Source: Stigmatella erecta
GTDB taxonomy: Bacteria; Myxococcota; Myxococcia; Myxococcales; Myxococcaceae
Assembly (NCBI RefSeq): GCF_900111745.1
Contig: NZ_FOIJ01000005.1
Coordinates: 248,001-312,000, forward strand
Direction: 5' to 3'
DNA length: 64,000 nt
The translations under genes and the position numbers were made by a program. Positions 51,729-61,249 of the stretch are shown piece by piece. The notes under the pieces were generated by a model. It did not search any database and was not told the origin of the DNA. It was given only the letters and a program-made list of their open reading frames with translations. Each line of letters starts with the position of its first letter. The first letter of the stretch is position 1.

Positions 51729-51742
51729 GGGGCAAACGCCCC
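51729..51742 (+). terminator. Short GC hairpin after gor (weak)
   Basis: GGGGC (51729-51733) and GCCCC (51738-51742) form a stem with the loop AAAC, 92 bases past the gor stop and before the histidine kinase gene. No T-run, so this is only a possible terminator. Confidence 0.3.
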
Positions 51743-51827
51743 TGCCCCCAGGGACTCGACGGACCTTCCGGGTCATGTCTATTTTCCCGCCTGGAAGCGC
51801 AACCTGGGCACCGCCGCGCCATTACCC

Positions 51828-53765
51828 GTGAGCAAGAGAGCAGCCTCCCTCCCCGGCCTGAATGCAGGCCCGTCGCGCGCCGCGCCCTCATCGAGCGTGT
51901 GGCTGGTCGATGACAGCCCCACGCAACTGGCGCGGGCCCGCGACGTGCTCTCGAAGCACCACGCGATCGAGACCTTCAGCGACGCCGAGCAGATGCTGGA
52001 GCGGCTTGCCCTGGGGCAGCCCCCCGATGTGCTCCTGCTGGACTGGCAGTTGCCGGGCATCTCGGGCCTGGAAACGTGCCACTACGTGCGCGAGCACTAC
52101 GACGATGTCACCCTCCCCATCCTGATGCTCTCCTCCCGGGGAACCCACGATGACTTCACGGAGGGGTTGCAGGCGGGCGCCAACGACTACGTCGCCAAGC
52201 CCTTCCACGACGCGGAGTTGCTTGCCCGGGTGGCCAGCCTCCTGCGCGTCCGTGCCCAGGGCGAGCGGCTGCGGGAGCGCGAAGCGTACCTGGCCACGGC
52301 GCTCTCCAGCATCGGCGATGCCGTCGTCACCACGGACCGCGCTGGACGCGTTGTCTTCCTCAACCCCGTGGCCGAGCGCATCACCGGCTGGAGCACCCCG
52401 CAGGCCCAGCAGCGGCCCGTGGCAGAGGTCTTCCGCATCATCGATGCCGCCACACGAGCGCCCGTCGAGACCCCTGTCGAGCGAGCGCTCGCGCTGGGGA
52501 CGGTTCAGGGACTCGCGGGGCCGACGCTGCTCATCCGCCAGGACGGGACGGAAGTCCCCATCGAGGACAGCGCCGCGCCGATTCGCACGGGGCCGAATGA
52601 GCTCGCGGGCGCCGTGCTCATCTTCCGCGACGTCACCGAACAGCTCCAGGTGCGTCAGCGCAACGAAGCCCTGACGGAACAGCTGCGCGCCAGTGAGGCG
52701 GAGCAAGCCATGCTGCTCGACGCGATCCCCCTCCTCGTCTCGTTCGTCAACGCGGACGAACGTTACGGCCGCGTCAACAAGGCGTATGAGGACTGGTTCG
52801 GGATTTCGCGGGAACACCTCCGGGGCCAGAAGGTCCGGGACGTCATCGGGGAGGAGGCCTATGCCGTGCTGGGCCCCTTCGTGAAGCGAGGGCTGGCCGG
52901 AGAGAGCTTCTCCTTCGAGCAGCATGACGTGCCCTACCGCCTGGGAGGCAGGCGGGACGTGAGGGTGTCCTTCATCGCGCACCGCGAGCAGGGGCAATCC
53001 GTGGCGGGCTACGTGGCGCTCCTCCAGGACATCACGATGCAAAGAAAACTGGAGCAGGAGCGTGAACTGCACGCGCAAAGGCTCCAGCAGCAGGCGGAGT
53101 TCGAACAGCAGCTCATCGGCATCGTGAGCCACGACCTGCGCAACCCCCTGTCCGCCATCCTCCTGGGGACTGAACGGTTGAAGCGCAAGGAGGCACTGGA
53201 GCCAAACGCCATCCGGACCGTGGACCGCATCCACGCATCGGCCTCCCGGGCGGTGCGGCTGGTGAAGGACCTCCTCGACTTCACCCAGGCCCGTCTGGGC
53301 GGTGGCATCCGGATCGAGCGCACCCCCATGGACATCCATGCGCTCACCCGGACCGCCGTGGAGGAAGTGGAAGAAGCCTACCCGTCCGCCCACTTGAAGG
53401 TGGTGACGAGCGGCGATGGGCAGGGCTCGTGGGACGCGGACCGGCTCTCCCAGGTGATTCAGAACCTGGTGACGAACGCCGTGAAGTACGGCCAGCCCGG
53501 GGCACCGATCCAGGTGGAGCTCCACGGCGAAGGCAACCAGGTGACGCTGCGTGTCCACAACGAAGGCACCCCCATTCCACCCGAGCGCTTTCCGGGCCTT
53601 TTCCAGCCCCTGGAGCGGGGGACCGAGGGGGTGGACATCGCGAGCCGCAGCGTGGGGCTTGGCCTCTTCATCGTGAAGGCGATCGTCGACGCGCACCAGG
53701 GACACATCGAGGTGAGGTCCGAGGCGGGAGCGGGCACCACCTTCACGGTGACCTTGCCGCAGTAG
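51828..53765 (+). CDS. Receiver-PAS-PAS hybrid histidine kinase
   Basis: The 645-aa soluble protein has a receiver (VWLVDDSPT, phospho-Asp in LLLDWQLPG, Lys in YVAKPFHD), two PAS domains (about 150-275 and 290-405), a HisKA domain (GIVSHDLRNPLSAILLG) and an HATPase domain (VIQNLVTNAVKYG, VGLGLFIVKAIVDAH). No partner gene is adjacent. It sits between the intact gor gene and a decayed copy of the gor 3' end, suggesting insertion of this gene into the gor-menB junction. GTG 51828 is used. Confidence 0.9.
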   Translation: MSKRAASLPGLNAGPSRAAPSSSVWLVDDSPTQLARARDVLSKHHAIETFSDAEQMLERLALGQPPDVLLLDWQLPGISGLETCHYVREHYDDVTLPILMLSSRGTHDDFTEGLQAGANDYVAKPFHDAELLARVASLLRVRAQGERLREREAYLATALSSIGDAVVTTDRAGRVVFLNPVAERITGWSTPQAQQRPVAEVFRIIDAATRAPVETPVERALALGTVQGLAGPTLLIRQDGTEVPIEDSAAPIRTGPNELAGAVLIFRDVTEQLQVRQRNEALTEQLRASEAEQAMLLDAIPLLVSFVNADERYGRVNKAYEDWFGISREHLRGQKVRDVIGEEAYAVLGPFVKRGLAGESFSFEQHDVPYRLGGRRDVRVSFIAHREQGQSVAGYVALLQDITMQRKLEQERELHAQRLQQQAEFEQQLIGIVSHDLRNPLSAILLGTERLKRKEALEPNAIRTVDRIHASASRAVRLVKDLLDFTQARLGGGIRIERTPMDIHALTRTAVEEVEEAYPSAHLKVVTSGDGQGSWDADRLSQVIQNLVTNAVKYGQPGAPIQVELHGEGNQVTLRVHNEGTPIPPERFPGLFQPLERGTEGVDIASRSVGLGLFIVKAIVDAHQGHIEVRSEAGAGTTFTVTLPQ

Positions 53766-53797
53766 GTGCATGGAAAGGACCCCAGGGGGCAATCCCC

Positions 53798-53864
53798 CCC
53801 CACGGCGGCCGAGGCGTTCGTCACGCTGAGCGACAAGCGCTCGGAGGGGGTGGAAGGGTGGTAG
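53798..53864 (+). pseudogene. Relic of the gor 3' end
   Basis: Positions 53798-53845 match 51582-51629 at 44 of 48 bases and keep the gor reading frame (PTAAEAFVTLSDKRSE against PTAAEEFVTLRDKRSD). An in-frame TAG follows at 53862. There is no start, and upstream the similarity stops abruptly within a C-tract. Confidence 0.8.
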
Positions 53865-53902
53865 GGTAGGGGCTCCCTTCTGCCCGTTCAGAGAGCGACT
53901 TC

Positions 53903-54796
<894 letters not shown>

Positions 54797-54824
54797 GCCG
54801 GACCCAGGCGGGCCGGCGCTGCGC

Positions 54825-55439
54825 TCAGCGTGGGCCCGCGTGGACCTTCACCACCTTGGTGTCGGCGATCATGTCGTGGAGGCAGCGGCGGTTGTCCTGG
54901 AAGATGAACAGGACATCCACCAGGTTGAACACGCCACACGCGGTGTTGATGGCGCTGGGGATGACGTTGCGCAGGAAGAGGAGCCGGCCGAGGGAAACGG
55001 GACTGCCATCGGAGCGCACCACCCGGATGTTGCGCATCCGCTTGCCGAGGCTCTGGCCGGACTGGGAAAGCAGCACGAGCTGATACGCGCTCACGGCGAG
55101 GGTGCCTCCCACGGCGATCAGCAGGGCCAGGCCCATGGCCCAGTCCGCAGAGTCCCCGCTCGACGCCAGGAGGACCATCACCATGGCGGCCAGCAAGGGG
55201 AGGCCCAGGACGAAGGAGTCCACGAGGTTCGCCCAGAAGCGGTCGCTGCGCTCCGCCAGGAAGTCCAGCTTGGACACGCACAGGGCGCAGTACTCCAACC
55301 CGTCCTCGCCCACCCGCTGGCACTGCCCACACGCGTAGCTGCCACAGCGCGAGCACACGGTGCGGGCCGGGTGCGTGGGGTGCTGGGCACACTGGGCACC
55401 CAAGGGCTGGACAGGGGGCTCGGTCCACGAAGGTTCCAT
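54825..55439 (-). CDS. RDD-family membrane protein with B-box-like zinc finger
   Basis: The 204-aa protein has an N-terminal cysteine-rich zinc finger (CAQHPTHPARTVCSRC, then CGQC and CALC), followed by an RDD membrane domain with about three hydrophobic helices (LGLPLLAAMVMVLLASS; GLALLIAVGGTLAVSAYQL; FNLVDVLFIFQ). RDD proteins are often small transporters or antiporters. Last gene of a minus-strand run. The start is uncertain; an in-frame codon upstream at 55484 is also possible. Confidence 0.75.
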   Translation of the reverse strand: MEPSWTEPPVQPLGAQCAQHPTHPARTVCSRCGSYACGQCQRVGEDGLEYCALCVSKLDFLAERSDRFWANLVDSFVLGLPLLAAMVMVLLASSGDSADWAMGLALLIAVGGTLAVSAYQLVLLSQSGQSLGKRMRNIRVVRSDGSPVSLGRLLFLRNVIPSAINTACGVFNLVDVLFIFQDNRRCLHDMIADTKVVKVHAGPR

Positions 55440-55499
55440 GGGGACCGCATCCTTCCGCACCGCGCCGGGGGCCGTCCACCCCACCGGGGGCGAAGGGTC

Positions 55500-55913
55500 T
55501 CAGCCCAGCACGGAGACGGTGACCCGGCGGCGGTGCGGGGCCGTGCGGTGCTCCCACACGTAGAGCCCCTGCCAGGTGCCCAGCTTCGCCGCCCCGTCCT
55601 GGATGGGGATGCTCAGCGAGTTCTGCGTCAGCACCGTGCGCACGTGCGCGGGCATGTCGTCGGGCCCCTCCGCGTCGTGCTGGAACATCGGGTCCCCGTC
55701 CTTCACCAGCCGGGCGAAGAAGGCCTCCAGGTCCTTGCGCACGTCCGGGTCCGCGTTCTCACAGAGGATGAGCGAGGCGCTGGTGTGGTGCAGGAACACC
55801 GTGCACAGCCCCTGGCGGGCTCCGCTGGCGGCCACCGCCTGCTGCACCTCGGGGGTGATGTCGTGAAACCCTCGCCCCCGGGTGGACACCGTCAGCTCTT
55901 GCGCGTGGTACAC
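55500..55913 (-). CDS. YjbQ/UPF0047 family protein
   Basis: The 137-aa protein has the UPF0047 signature (GLCTVFLHHTSASLILCENADPD, with HDAEGPDDMPAHVRT). Members have weak thiamine-phosphate synthase activity, but the true role is unclear. AGGAAGGAG five bases before GTG 55913 decides the start. It lies 14 bases after the esterase gene. Confidence 0.9.
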   Translation of the reverse strand: MYHAQELTVSTRGRGFHDITPEVQQAVAASGARQGLCTVFLHHTSASLILCENADPDVRKDLEAFFARLVKDGDPMFQHDAEGPDDMPAHVRTVLTQNSLSIPIQDGAAKLGTWQGLYVWEHRTAPHRRRVTVSVLG

Positions 55914-55927
55914 GGCGGCTCCTTCCT

Positions 55928-56668
55928 CTAGCGGGGCGGCAGCCGCGCCACGAGGAAGTCCGCCAGCTTCTCGAGCTCCTCGGATGCGATGGTGTGCGGC
56001 CCATCGAAAGGTAGGAACTCCACCGCCAGCCCCGCCTGGGTCAGCACGTCGCGCAGGCGCTCGGCCGCCTGGAAGGGCAGCACCGTGTCGGACCGGCCAT
56101 GGGCCTGGAAGACGGGCAGGCCTTTGCGGCCCGCCGCCTTGGCCTTCCACTCGTTCGTCGCGATGAGCGTGCCGGACAGGATGCACAGGCCCGCGGGGGC
56201 CTCCTCCAGCCGAAGCGTCACGTCCGTCGTCACCATGCCGCCCTGGCTGAAGCCGCCCAGGACGATGCGGCCATAGGGCAGCTTCGCCGCGGCCGACACG
56301 GCGGACACCAGCCCCATCAGCGCCCGGCGGGCGGCGGGCAGCCCCTCAGGCACGGTGAGCGCGTAGGTGTCCCAGTCGCGCTGCTGGCCCATGAGGACCT
56401 CCTGGGGCAGGTGGAACCAGGCGCGGCCCGAGGGCATGCCCAGCGCGGCCAGCGACAGCGGCGCGCCGGGGAAGATGAAGCGCACGTGCTGCGCCAGCGC
56501 GGGGCGCAGGTTCATCAGCTCCGGCGCCAGGGGCACCAGGTCCGTGGCGGGAGCCCCGAACCCATGGCACAGGATGACGGCCAGCTCCGGGGGACTGCCC
56601 TCCGGCAGGGCCTCCACCACCTGGCAGTCCAGCTCCCCCAGCCGTGTCGAGATGCGTCGCAGGGCCAT
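55928..56668 (-). CDS. Alpha/beta-hydrolase, carboxylesterase/phospholipase type
   Basis: The 246-aa enzyme has the nucleophile elbow GFSQGG (Ser), an early HGFG oxyanion region, Asp in HGRSDTVLP and His in DGPHTI. This fits the small carboxylesterase/lysophospholipase family. It starts 6 bases after the PPIase gene and leads to yjbQ, so the genes are co-transcribed. Confidence 0.9.
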   Translation of the reverse strand: MALRRISTRLGELDCQVVEALPEGSPPELAVILCHGFGAPATDLVPLAPELMNLRPALAQHVRFIFPGAPLSLAALGMPSGRAWFHLPQEVLMGQQRDWDTYALTVPEGLPAARRALMGLVSAVSAAAKLPYGRIVLGGFSQGGMVTTDVTLRLEEAPAGLCILSGTLIATNEWKAKAAGRKGLPVFQAHGRSDTVLPFQAAERLRDVLTQAGLAVEFLPFDGPHTIASEELEKLADFLVARLPPR

Positions 56669-56674
56669 GAGGGC

Positions 56675-57424
<750 letters not shown>

Positions 57425-57467
57425 GGCGGGCGCATACTACCGTTCCCCGGCCGGGATGGGAGCTTCC

Positions 57468-58448
57468 TCACTCCAGGGCGAGCGCCACCAGCGCCTCGGT
57501 CAGGTCCCCAGGGTGGTAGGGGGTGAGGCCTGGAATGCCCAGCATCGCCGCCTGGGCGTGGTCCAGGTCCTCCAGGCGCACCACCCGCGAGCCGGGAATC
57601 TCCGCGTCCACCGTGGCCACCAGCCCATCGCTGGCCAGCCCGTAGCGCTGGCGCAGGTAGTGGGCCACGGGCCACAGCAGCGAGCGCCGCGAGTCGCGCG
57701 AGGTGGCCAGGGACACCGTGGGAATGTCCACCGGGTACGGGTGGCGGCGCACGAAGTCCATCCGCGCCGGGTAGCTCAGGTCCTCCACGCACCGGGACAC
57801 GCCGTAGAAGAGCAGCGGCAGGGCGATGTCCACCACCCGGCGCATCTCGGGCGAGGCCATCAGGTCATGCGCGACGGGCGAGCCGCCATAGGGCGCCTGC
57901 AGGGCCAGCACCGCGCGCACGTGGGCGCGCAGGTGCGGGTACAGGCTCAGCGCCGAGAGGCTCTCCACGGCGCCCTTGCTGTGGCCCACCAGCACCACCG
58001 AGCGCCCGAAGAAGGCCGCGTCCTCCAGGGCCTTGCGCACCTGCGCGAGGTTCGCCTCCAGCGGGGCCTCCGTGTCCACGGAGACCGTGTGGGTCTCCAG
58101 CCCCCGGCGCTCCAGCCGCACCTGGTTGGCCTCCAGGTAGCCGAACAGCTCGTCCCCGAGCATGCCCCGCACGAACAGGTACAGGTGGCGGTCCGCCCCG
58201 GCCGGCAGCACGCGCTCGCCCCGGCGGACCCGGGCGTACAGCTCCCGGAAGCGGGGCGTTGCCTCGGTGGTGGGCGCGGACTCGGCGTGAAACCAGCCCG
58301 GCAGTCCCGCGCAGCCCGGCCCCCACCAGTCCTGCGCGGGGGGCAGCCCCCGGAGCGAGCGCACCAGCCGGGCCACCGCGCCCGGGGGCGGGAGGAGGGC
58401 GGGCAGAGGCCCGGGGGCGGGCAGGGCGGAGCGGGGAGGGGTCGCCAT
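57468..58448 (-). CDS. Lipase-like alpha/beta hydrolase
   Basis: The 326-aa protein has a Ser elbow VGHSKGAVESLSAL and a late LEDLDHAQAAM His. It resembles bacterial lipase/PHB-depolymerase-like enzymes more than known families. A signal peptide is not clear. First gene of the minus-strand run that includes the PPIase, esterase, YjbQ and RDD genes. ATG 58448 (MATPPRS) is chosen; an upstream in-frame ATG at 58478 exists. Confidence 0.8.
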   Translation of the reverse strand: MATPPRSALPAPGPLPALLPPPGAVARLVRSLRGLPPAQDWWGPGCAGLPGWFHAESAPTTEATPRFRELYARVRRGERVLPAGADRHLYLFVRGMLGDELFGYLEANQVRLERRGLETHTVSVDTEAPLEANLAQVRKALEDAAFFGRSVVLVGHSKGAVESLSALSLYPHLRAHVRAVLALQAPYGGSPVAHDLMASPEMRRVVDIALPLLFYGVSRCVEDLSYPARMDFVRRHPYPVDIPTVSLATSRDSRRSLLWPVAHYLRQRYGLASDGLVATVDAEIPGSRVVRLEDLDHAQAAMLGIPGLTPYHPGDLTEALVALALE

Positions 58449-58525
58449 GGGGAAAAGCGTACCGGCCAGGCCCCACATTCACCACGCTCCCCCCCTGGAA
58501 GGCATGGCCCCCCCGGGGGGGCCCC

Positions 58526-58912
58526 GTGTTAGAAAGTGGCGGGTCAGGGGAGGACTGGACGCTGACGACGGGACAAGAATGGCTGGTGGATGTGAGCGGC
58601 TGCTCGCCCGAGCAGCTCAAGAGCCTCGCCGTGCTCGCCGCCCTCTTCGAGGAGCTCATCGTCCAGATGGAACTCAAGGTGGTGGGACAGCCGCAATGGC
58701 ACGTGTTCCCGGAGCCGGGAGGGATTACGGGGTTGACCTTGCTGGCCGAGAGCCACCTGTCCATCCACACCTTCCCCGAGCATGGCTTCGCGGCGCTCAA
58801 CGTCTACTGCTGCCGGACCCGGGTGAGCCCGGACTTTCCGGCGCTGCTGGCGCGGCACCTGGGGGCTCGGTCCTGTCATGTGCGTGAACTGGCGCGGGGG
58901 GTGAAGGCGTGA
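58526..58912 (+). CDS. speD: S-adenosylmethionine decarboxylase proenzyme
   Basis: The small prokaryotic SpeD (pyruvoyl enzyme) has the self-cleavage block AESHLSIHTFPE and the active-site Cys in FAALNVYCC. It makes decarboxylated SAM for spermidine synthesis. GTG 58526 is a canonical start without a clear ribosome site, giving 128 aa. A CTG at 58562 has a very strong site (GGGGAGGA, 7 bases away) and gives 116 aa, with the cleavage Ser at position 64, close to the usual 63. First gene of a six-gene plus-strand cluster, overlapping the next gene by four bases. Confidence 0.92.
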   Translation: MLESGGSGEDWTLTTGQEWLVDVSGCSPEQLKSLAVLAALFEELIVQMELKVVGQPQWHVFPEPGGITGLTLLAESHLSIHTFPEHGFAALNVYCCRTRVSPDFPALLARHLGARSCHVRELARGVKA

Positions 58913-60792
58913 CGCAAGGGCAATGTCCCTCGTGTGGGGCGCCCGTGGAGTTCACCGCGGGCTCGGCGCAGGTGCTCGTCTGCGGCTACTGCCAGACGGT
59001 GGTGGCCAAGAAGGGGTTTGATCTCGAGGCGCACGGGAAGATCGGCGCCATCGTGGACACGGACTCGCCCCTGCGCCTGGGGATGGAGGGCCGCCATGAC
59101 CGGGCGCCGTACCGGCTGGTGGGCCACCTCCAGAAGGACCACGGCGCGGGCCCCTGGGACGAGTGGTACGTGGAGTTCGACAACGGCCGCACCGCCTGGC
59201 TCAGCGAGGCCGAGGGGTTCTTCTACCTCCTGTTCGAGTCGGGCGTGGAGGAGGGGATCGCGCTGGACACGCTGCACCCCGGGGAGCGCTTCTCCCTGCG
59301 GGGCCGCTCCTACGTGGCGGAGGAGCGGGGCCATGGGCGCGTGGTGGCCGCCGCGGGGCAGCTGCCCAGCGACGTGGATCCCTCCGAGGACAGCTACTAC
59401 GTGGATGCGACGGGCCCCAAGGGCGCCCTCGTCACCCTGGACTTCGGCACCCGCGCGAGGGACCCCGAGGTCTTCGTGGGCCAGCGGCTGAAGCTGGAGC
59501 AGCTGGGCATCCCCATGGACCAGGTGCGCCCCAAGGCGCGCAAGGTGTCCCTGGAGCAGGCGCGGTGCCCCCAGTGCAACGGCGCCCTGGCGCTCCGGGC
59601 CCCGGACAGCACCAAGCGCGTGGCGTGCCCGTACTGCGGCGCGCTGCTGGATGCCAGCAAGGGCCGGCTGGCCTTCTTGCAGCTGCTGGAGAAGCCGGAC
59701 CACCCGCCGCTGATTCCCCTGGGCGCCAAGGGCAAGCTCGACGGCGTGGAGTGGATCTGCATCGGCTTCCTCATCCGCTCGTGCACGGTGGAGGGCACGC
59801 GCTACCCGTGGGAGGAATACCTCCTGTTCAACCGGGCGCGCGGCTTCACCTGGCTGATGCAGTCCAACGGCCACTGGGTGTACCTCAAGCCGCTGGATGC
59901 CGGGGCGGTGTCCCTGGCGCCGGGCAGCTCCGCGTACCACGAGGGCCGGCGCTACAAGTCCTTCCAGAGCGTCACCGCCGTCACGGAGACGGTGCTGGGC
60001 GAGTTCTACTGGGAGGTGTCGGCCGGGGAGACGGCGCAGGCCTCCGAGTACGTGGCGCCGCCCTACTCGGTGAACGTGGACGCCACGGAGTCGGAGGTGT
60101 CCTACACCTTCGGCGAGTACCTGGCGCCCGCGGTCATCCAGGAGGCCTTCCAGCTCAAGGAGCCCCTGCCCCCGTTGCAGGGCATTGCCCCCAGCCAGCC
60201 CAATCCGCACAGCGCCACGTCCACGTGGATGTGGTCCGCCCTCTGGATGGTGGCGCTGGTGCTGCTCTACGTGGGGGTGAACCTCCTGGCCGCCAACGAG
60301 CTGGTGCTCGACACGACGGTGCGGCTGGAGCCGGAGGCGGTGTCCGGCCAGCCCAGCGCCATGCACTTCAGCGAGCCGTTCACCATCCCCAAGCGGGGCA
60401 ACGTGCGCGCGGAGGTGTTCTCGTCGGTGAGCAACAACTGGATCGGCATCCAGGGAGACCTGGTGAACCAGGAGACGGGCGAGGTGCGCAGCTTCTACCA
60501 GGAGCTGAGCTTCTACTCGGGGCAGGACTCGGAAGGGGGCTGGACCGAGGGCAGCCGGGACAACACCGAGTACCTGTCCGCGGTCACGCCGGGGACCTAC
60601 GTGCTGCGCACCACGGCGGCCTTCCCCGCGGGGCTCCTGCCCCAGCAGCGCGCTTACAAGGTGAAGCTCACGAGCGACGTGCCGCGCGGCACCTGGTTCT
60701 GCTTCGCGCTGGTGCTGCTGCTCCTGGGGCCGGTGTTCGCGTACCTGCGCTCGTCGAGCTTCGAGTCCGCCCGCTGGGCGGACAGCAACTAG
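58909..60792 (+). CDS. DUF4178 membrane protein with two zinc ribbons
   Basis: The 627-aa protein has two zinc ribbons (CPSCGAPVEF with CGYC at the start; CPQCNGAL with CPYC near 225-250), each followed by a DUF4178 beta domain. It then has a transmembrane helix (MWSALWMVALVLLYVGV, about 443-460), an extracytoplasmic beta domain and a C-terminal helix (FCFALVLLLLGPVFAYL). DUF4178 genes recur beside speD, spermidine-synthase-like and DUF350 genes, as here. Biochemical function is unknown. Confidence 0.85.
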   Translation: MTQGQCPSCGAPVEFTAGSAQVLVCGYCQTVVAKKGFDLEAHGKIGAIVDTDSPLRLGMEGRHDRAPYRLVGHLQKDHGAGPWDEWYVEFDNGRTAWLSEAEGFFYLLFESGVEEGIALDTLHPGERFSLRGRSYVAEERGHGRVVAAAGQLPSDVDPSEDSYYVDATGPKGALVTLDFGTRARDPEVFVGQRLKLEQLGIPMDQVRPKARKVSLEQARCPQCNGALALRAPDSTKRVACPYCGALLDASKGRLAFLQLLEKPDHPPLIPLGAKGKLDGVEWICIGFLIRSCTVEGTRYPWEEYLLFNRARGFTWLMQSNGHWVYLKPLDAGAVSLAPGSSAYHEGRRYKSFQSVTAVTETVLGEFYWEVSAGETAQASEYVAPPYSVNVDATESEVSYTFGEYLAPAVIQEAFQLKEPLPPLQGIAPSQPNPHSATSTWMWSALWMVALVLLYVGVNLLAANELVLDTTVRLEPEAVSGQPSAMHFSEPFTIPKRGNVRAEVFSSVSNNWIGIQGDLVNQETGEVRSFYQELSFYSGQDSEGGWTEGSRDNTEYLSAVTPGTYVLRTTAAFPAGLLPQQRAYKVKLTSDVPRGTWFCFALVLLLLGPVFAYLRSSSFESARWADSN

Positions 60793-60822
60793 GGTGGACG
60801 CAATGCGGAGGGGCTCAAGGCG

Positions 60823-60984
60823 ATGAAATACTTCGGTGGGTTGGTGCTGCTGCTGTACGGGGCCATGGCCTTCTCGGGCTGGGAGCCCTTCACCAACGAG
60901 GAGCGCGGCAAGGTGTCCGGAGACGTGCGGCGGGGCCCGGGTGGCGTGCTGCTGTGGACCGGCGGATTCCAGGGAGGAAAGTGA
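60823..60984 (+). CDS. Small membrane protein (53 aa) in the polyamine cluster
   Basis: The product starts MKYFGGLVLLLYGAMAFSGW, a single hydrophobic helix, then a basic Gly-rich tail. It lies between the DUF4178 and DUF350 genes; its stop overlaps the DUF350 start by one base (TGATG), and GGAGG precedes that junction. Its conserved position makes it a real gene of the cluster. No family recognised. Confidence 0.7.
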   Translation: MKYFGGLVLLLYGAMAFSGWEPFTNEERGKVSGDVRRGPGGVLLWTGGFQGGK

Positions 60985-61211
60985 TGTTGCTATTGGGTGC
61001 GGTGGTGAGCGTGCAGGGGCTGCTGGCGAGCGTCATCTACTCGCTCATCGGGCTGGCGGTGTTCGTCGCGGGCTTCTACGTCATCAAGCTCATCCTCCCG
61101 TTCGACGTGAACAAGGAGATCGAAGCGGACCAGAACACGGCGCTGGGCATCGTCATCGGCTCCTTCATCATCGGGCTGGCCATCATCGTGGCCTCGGCCA
61201 TCTCGGGGTGA
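60984..61211 (+). CDS. DUF350 (YjfL-like) membrane protein
   Basis: This 75-aa protein has two transmembrane helices: LASVIYSLIGLAVFVAGFYV and ALGIVIGSFIIGLAIIVASA, joined by a short loop with LPFDVNKEIEADQN. It matches the DUF350/YjfL family of small membrane proteins found with envelope-stress and polyamine genes. GGAGG seven bases before ATG 60984. Confidence 0.85.
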   Translation: MLLLGAVVSVQGLLASVIYSLIGLAVFVAGFYVIKLILPFDVNKEIEADQNTALGIVIGSFIIGLAIIVASAISG

Positions 61212-61249
61212 GCGGTGCCCCCCGCCGTGCCGCGAAGTGACGTGAAGAC

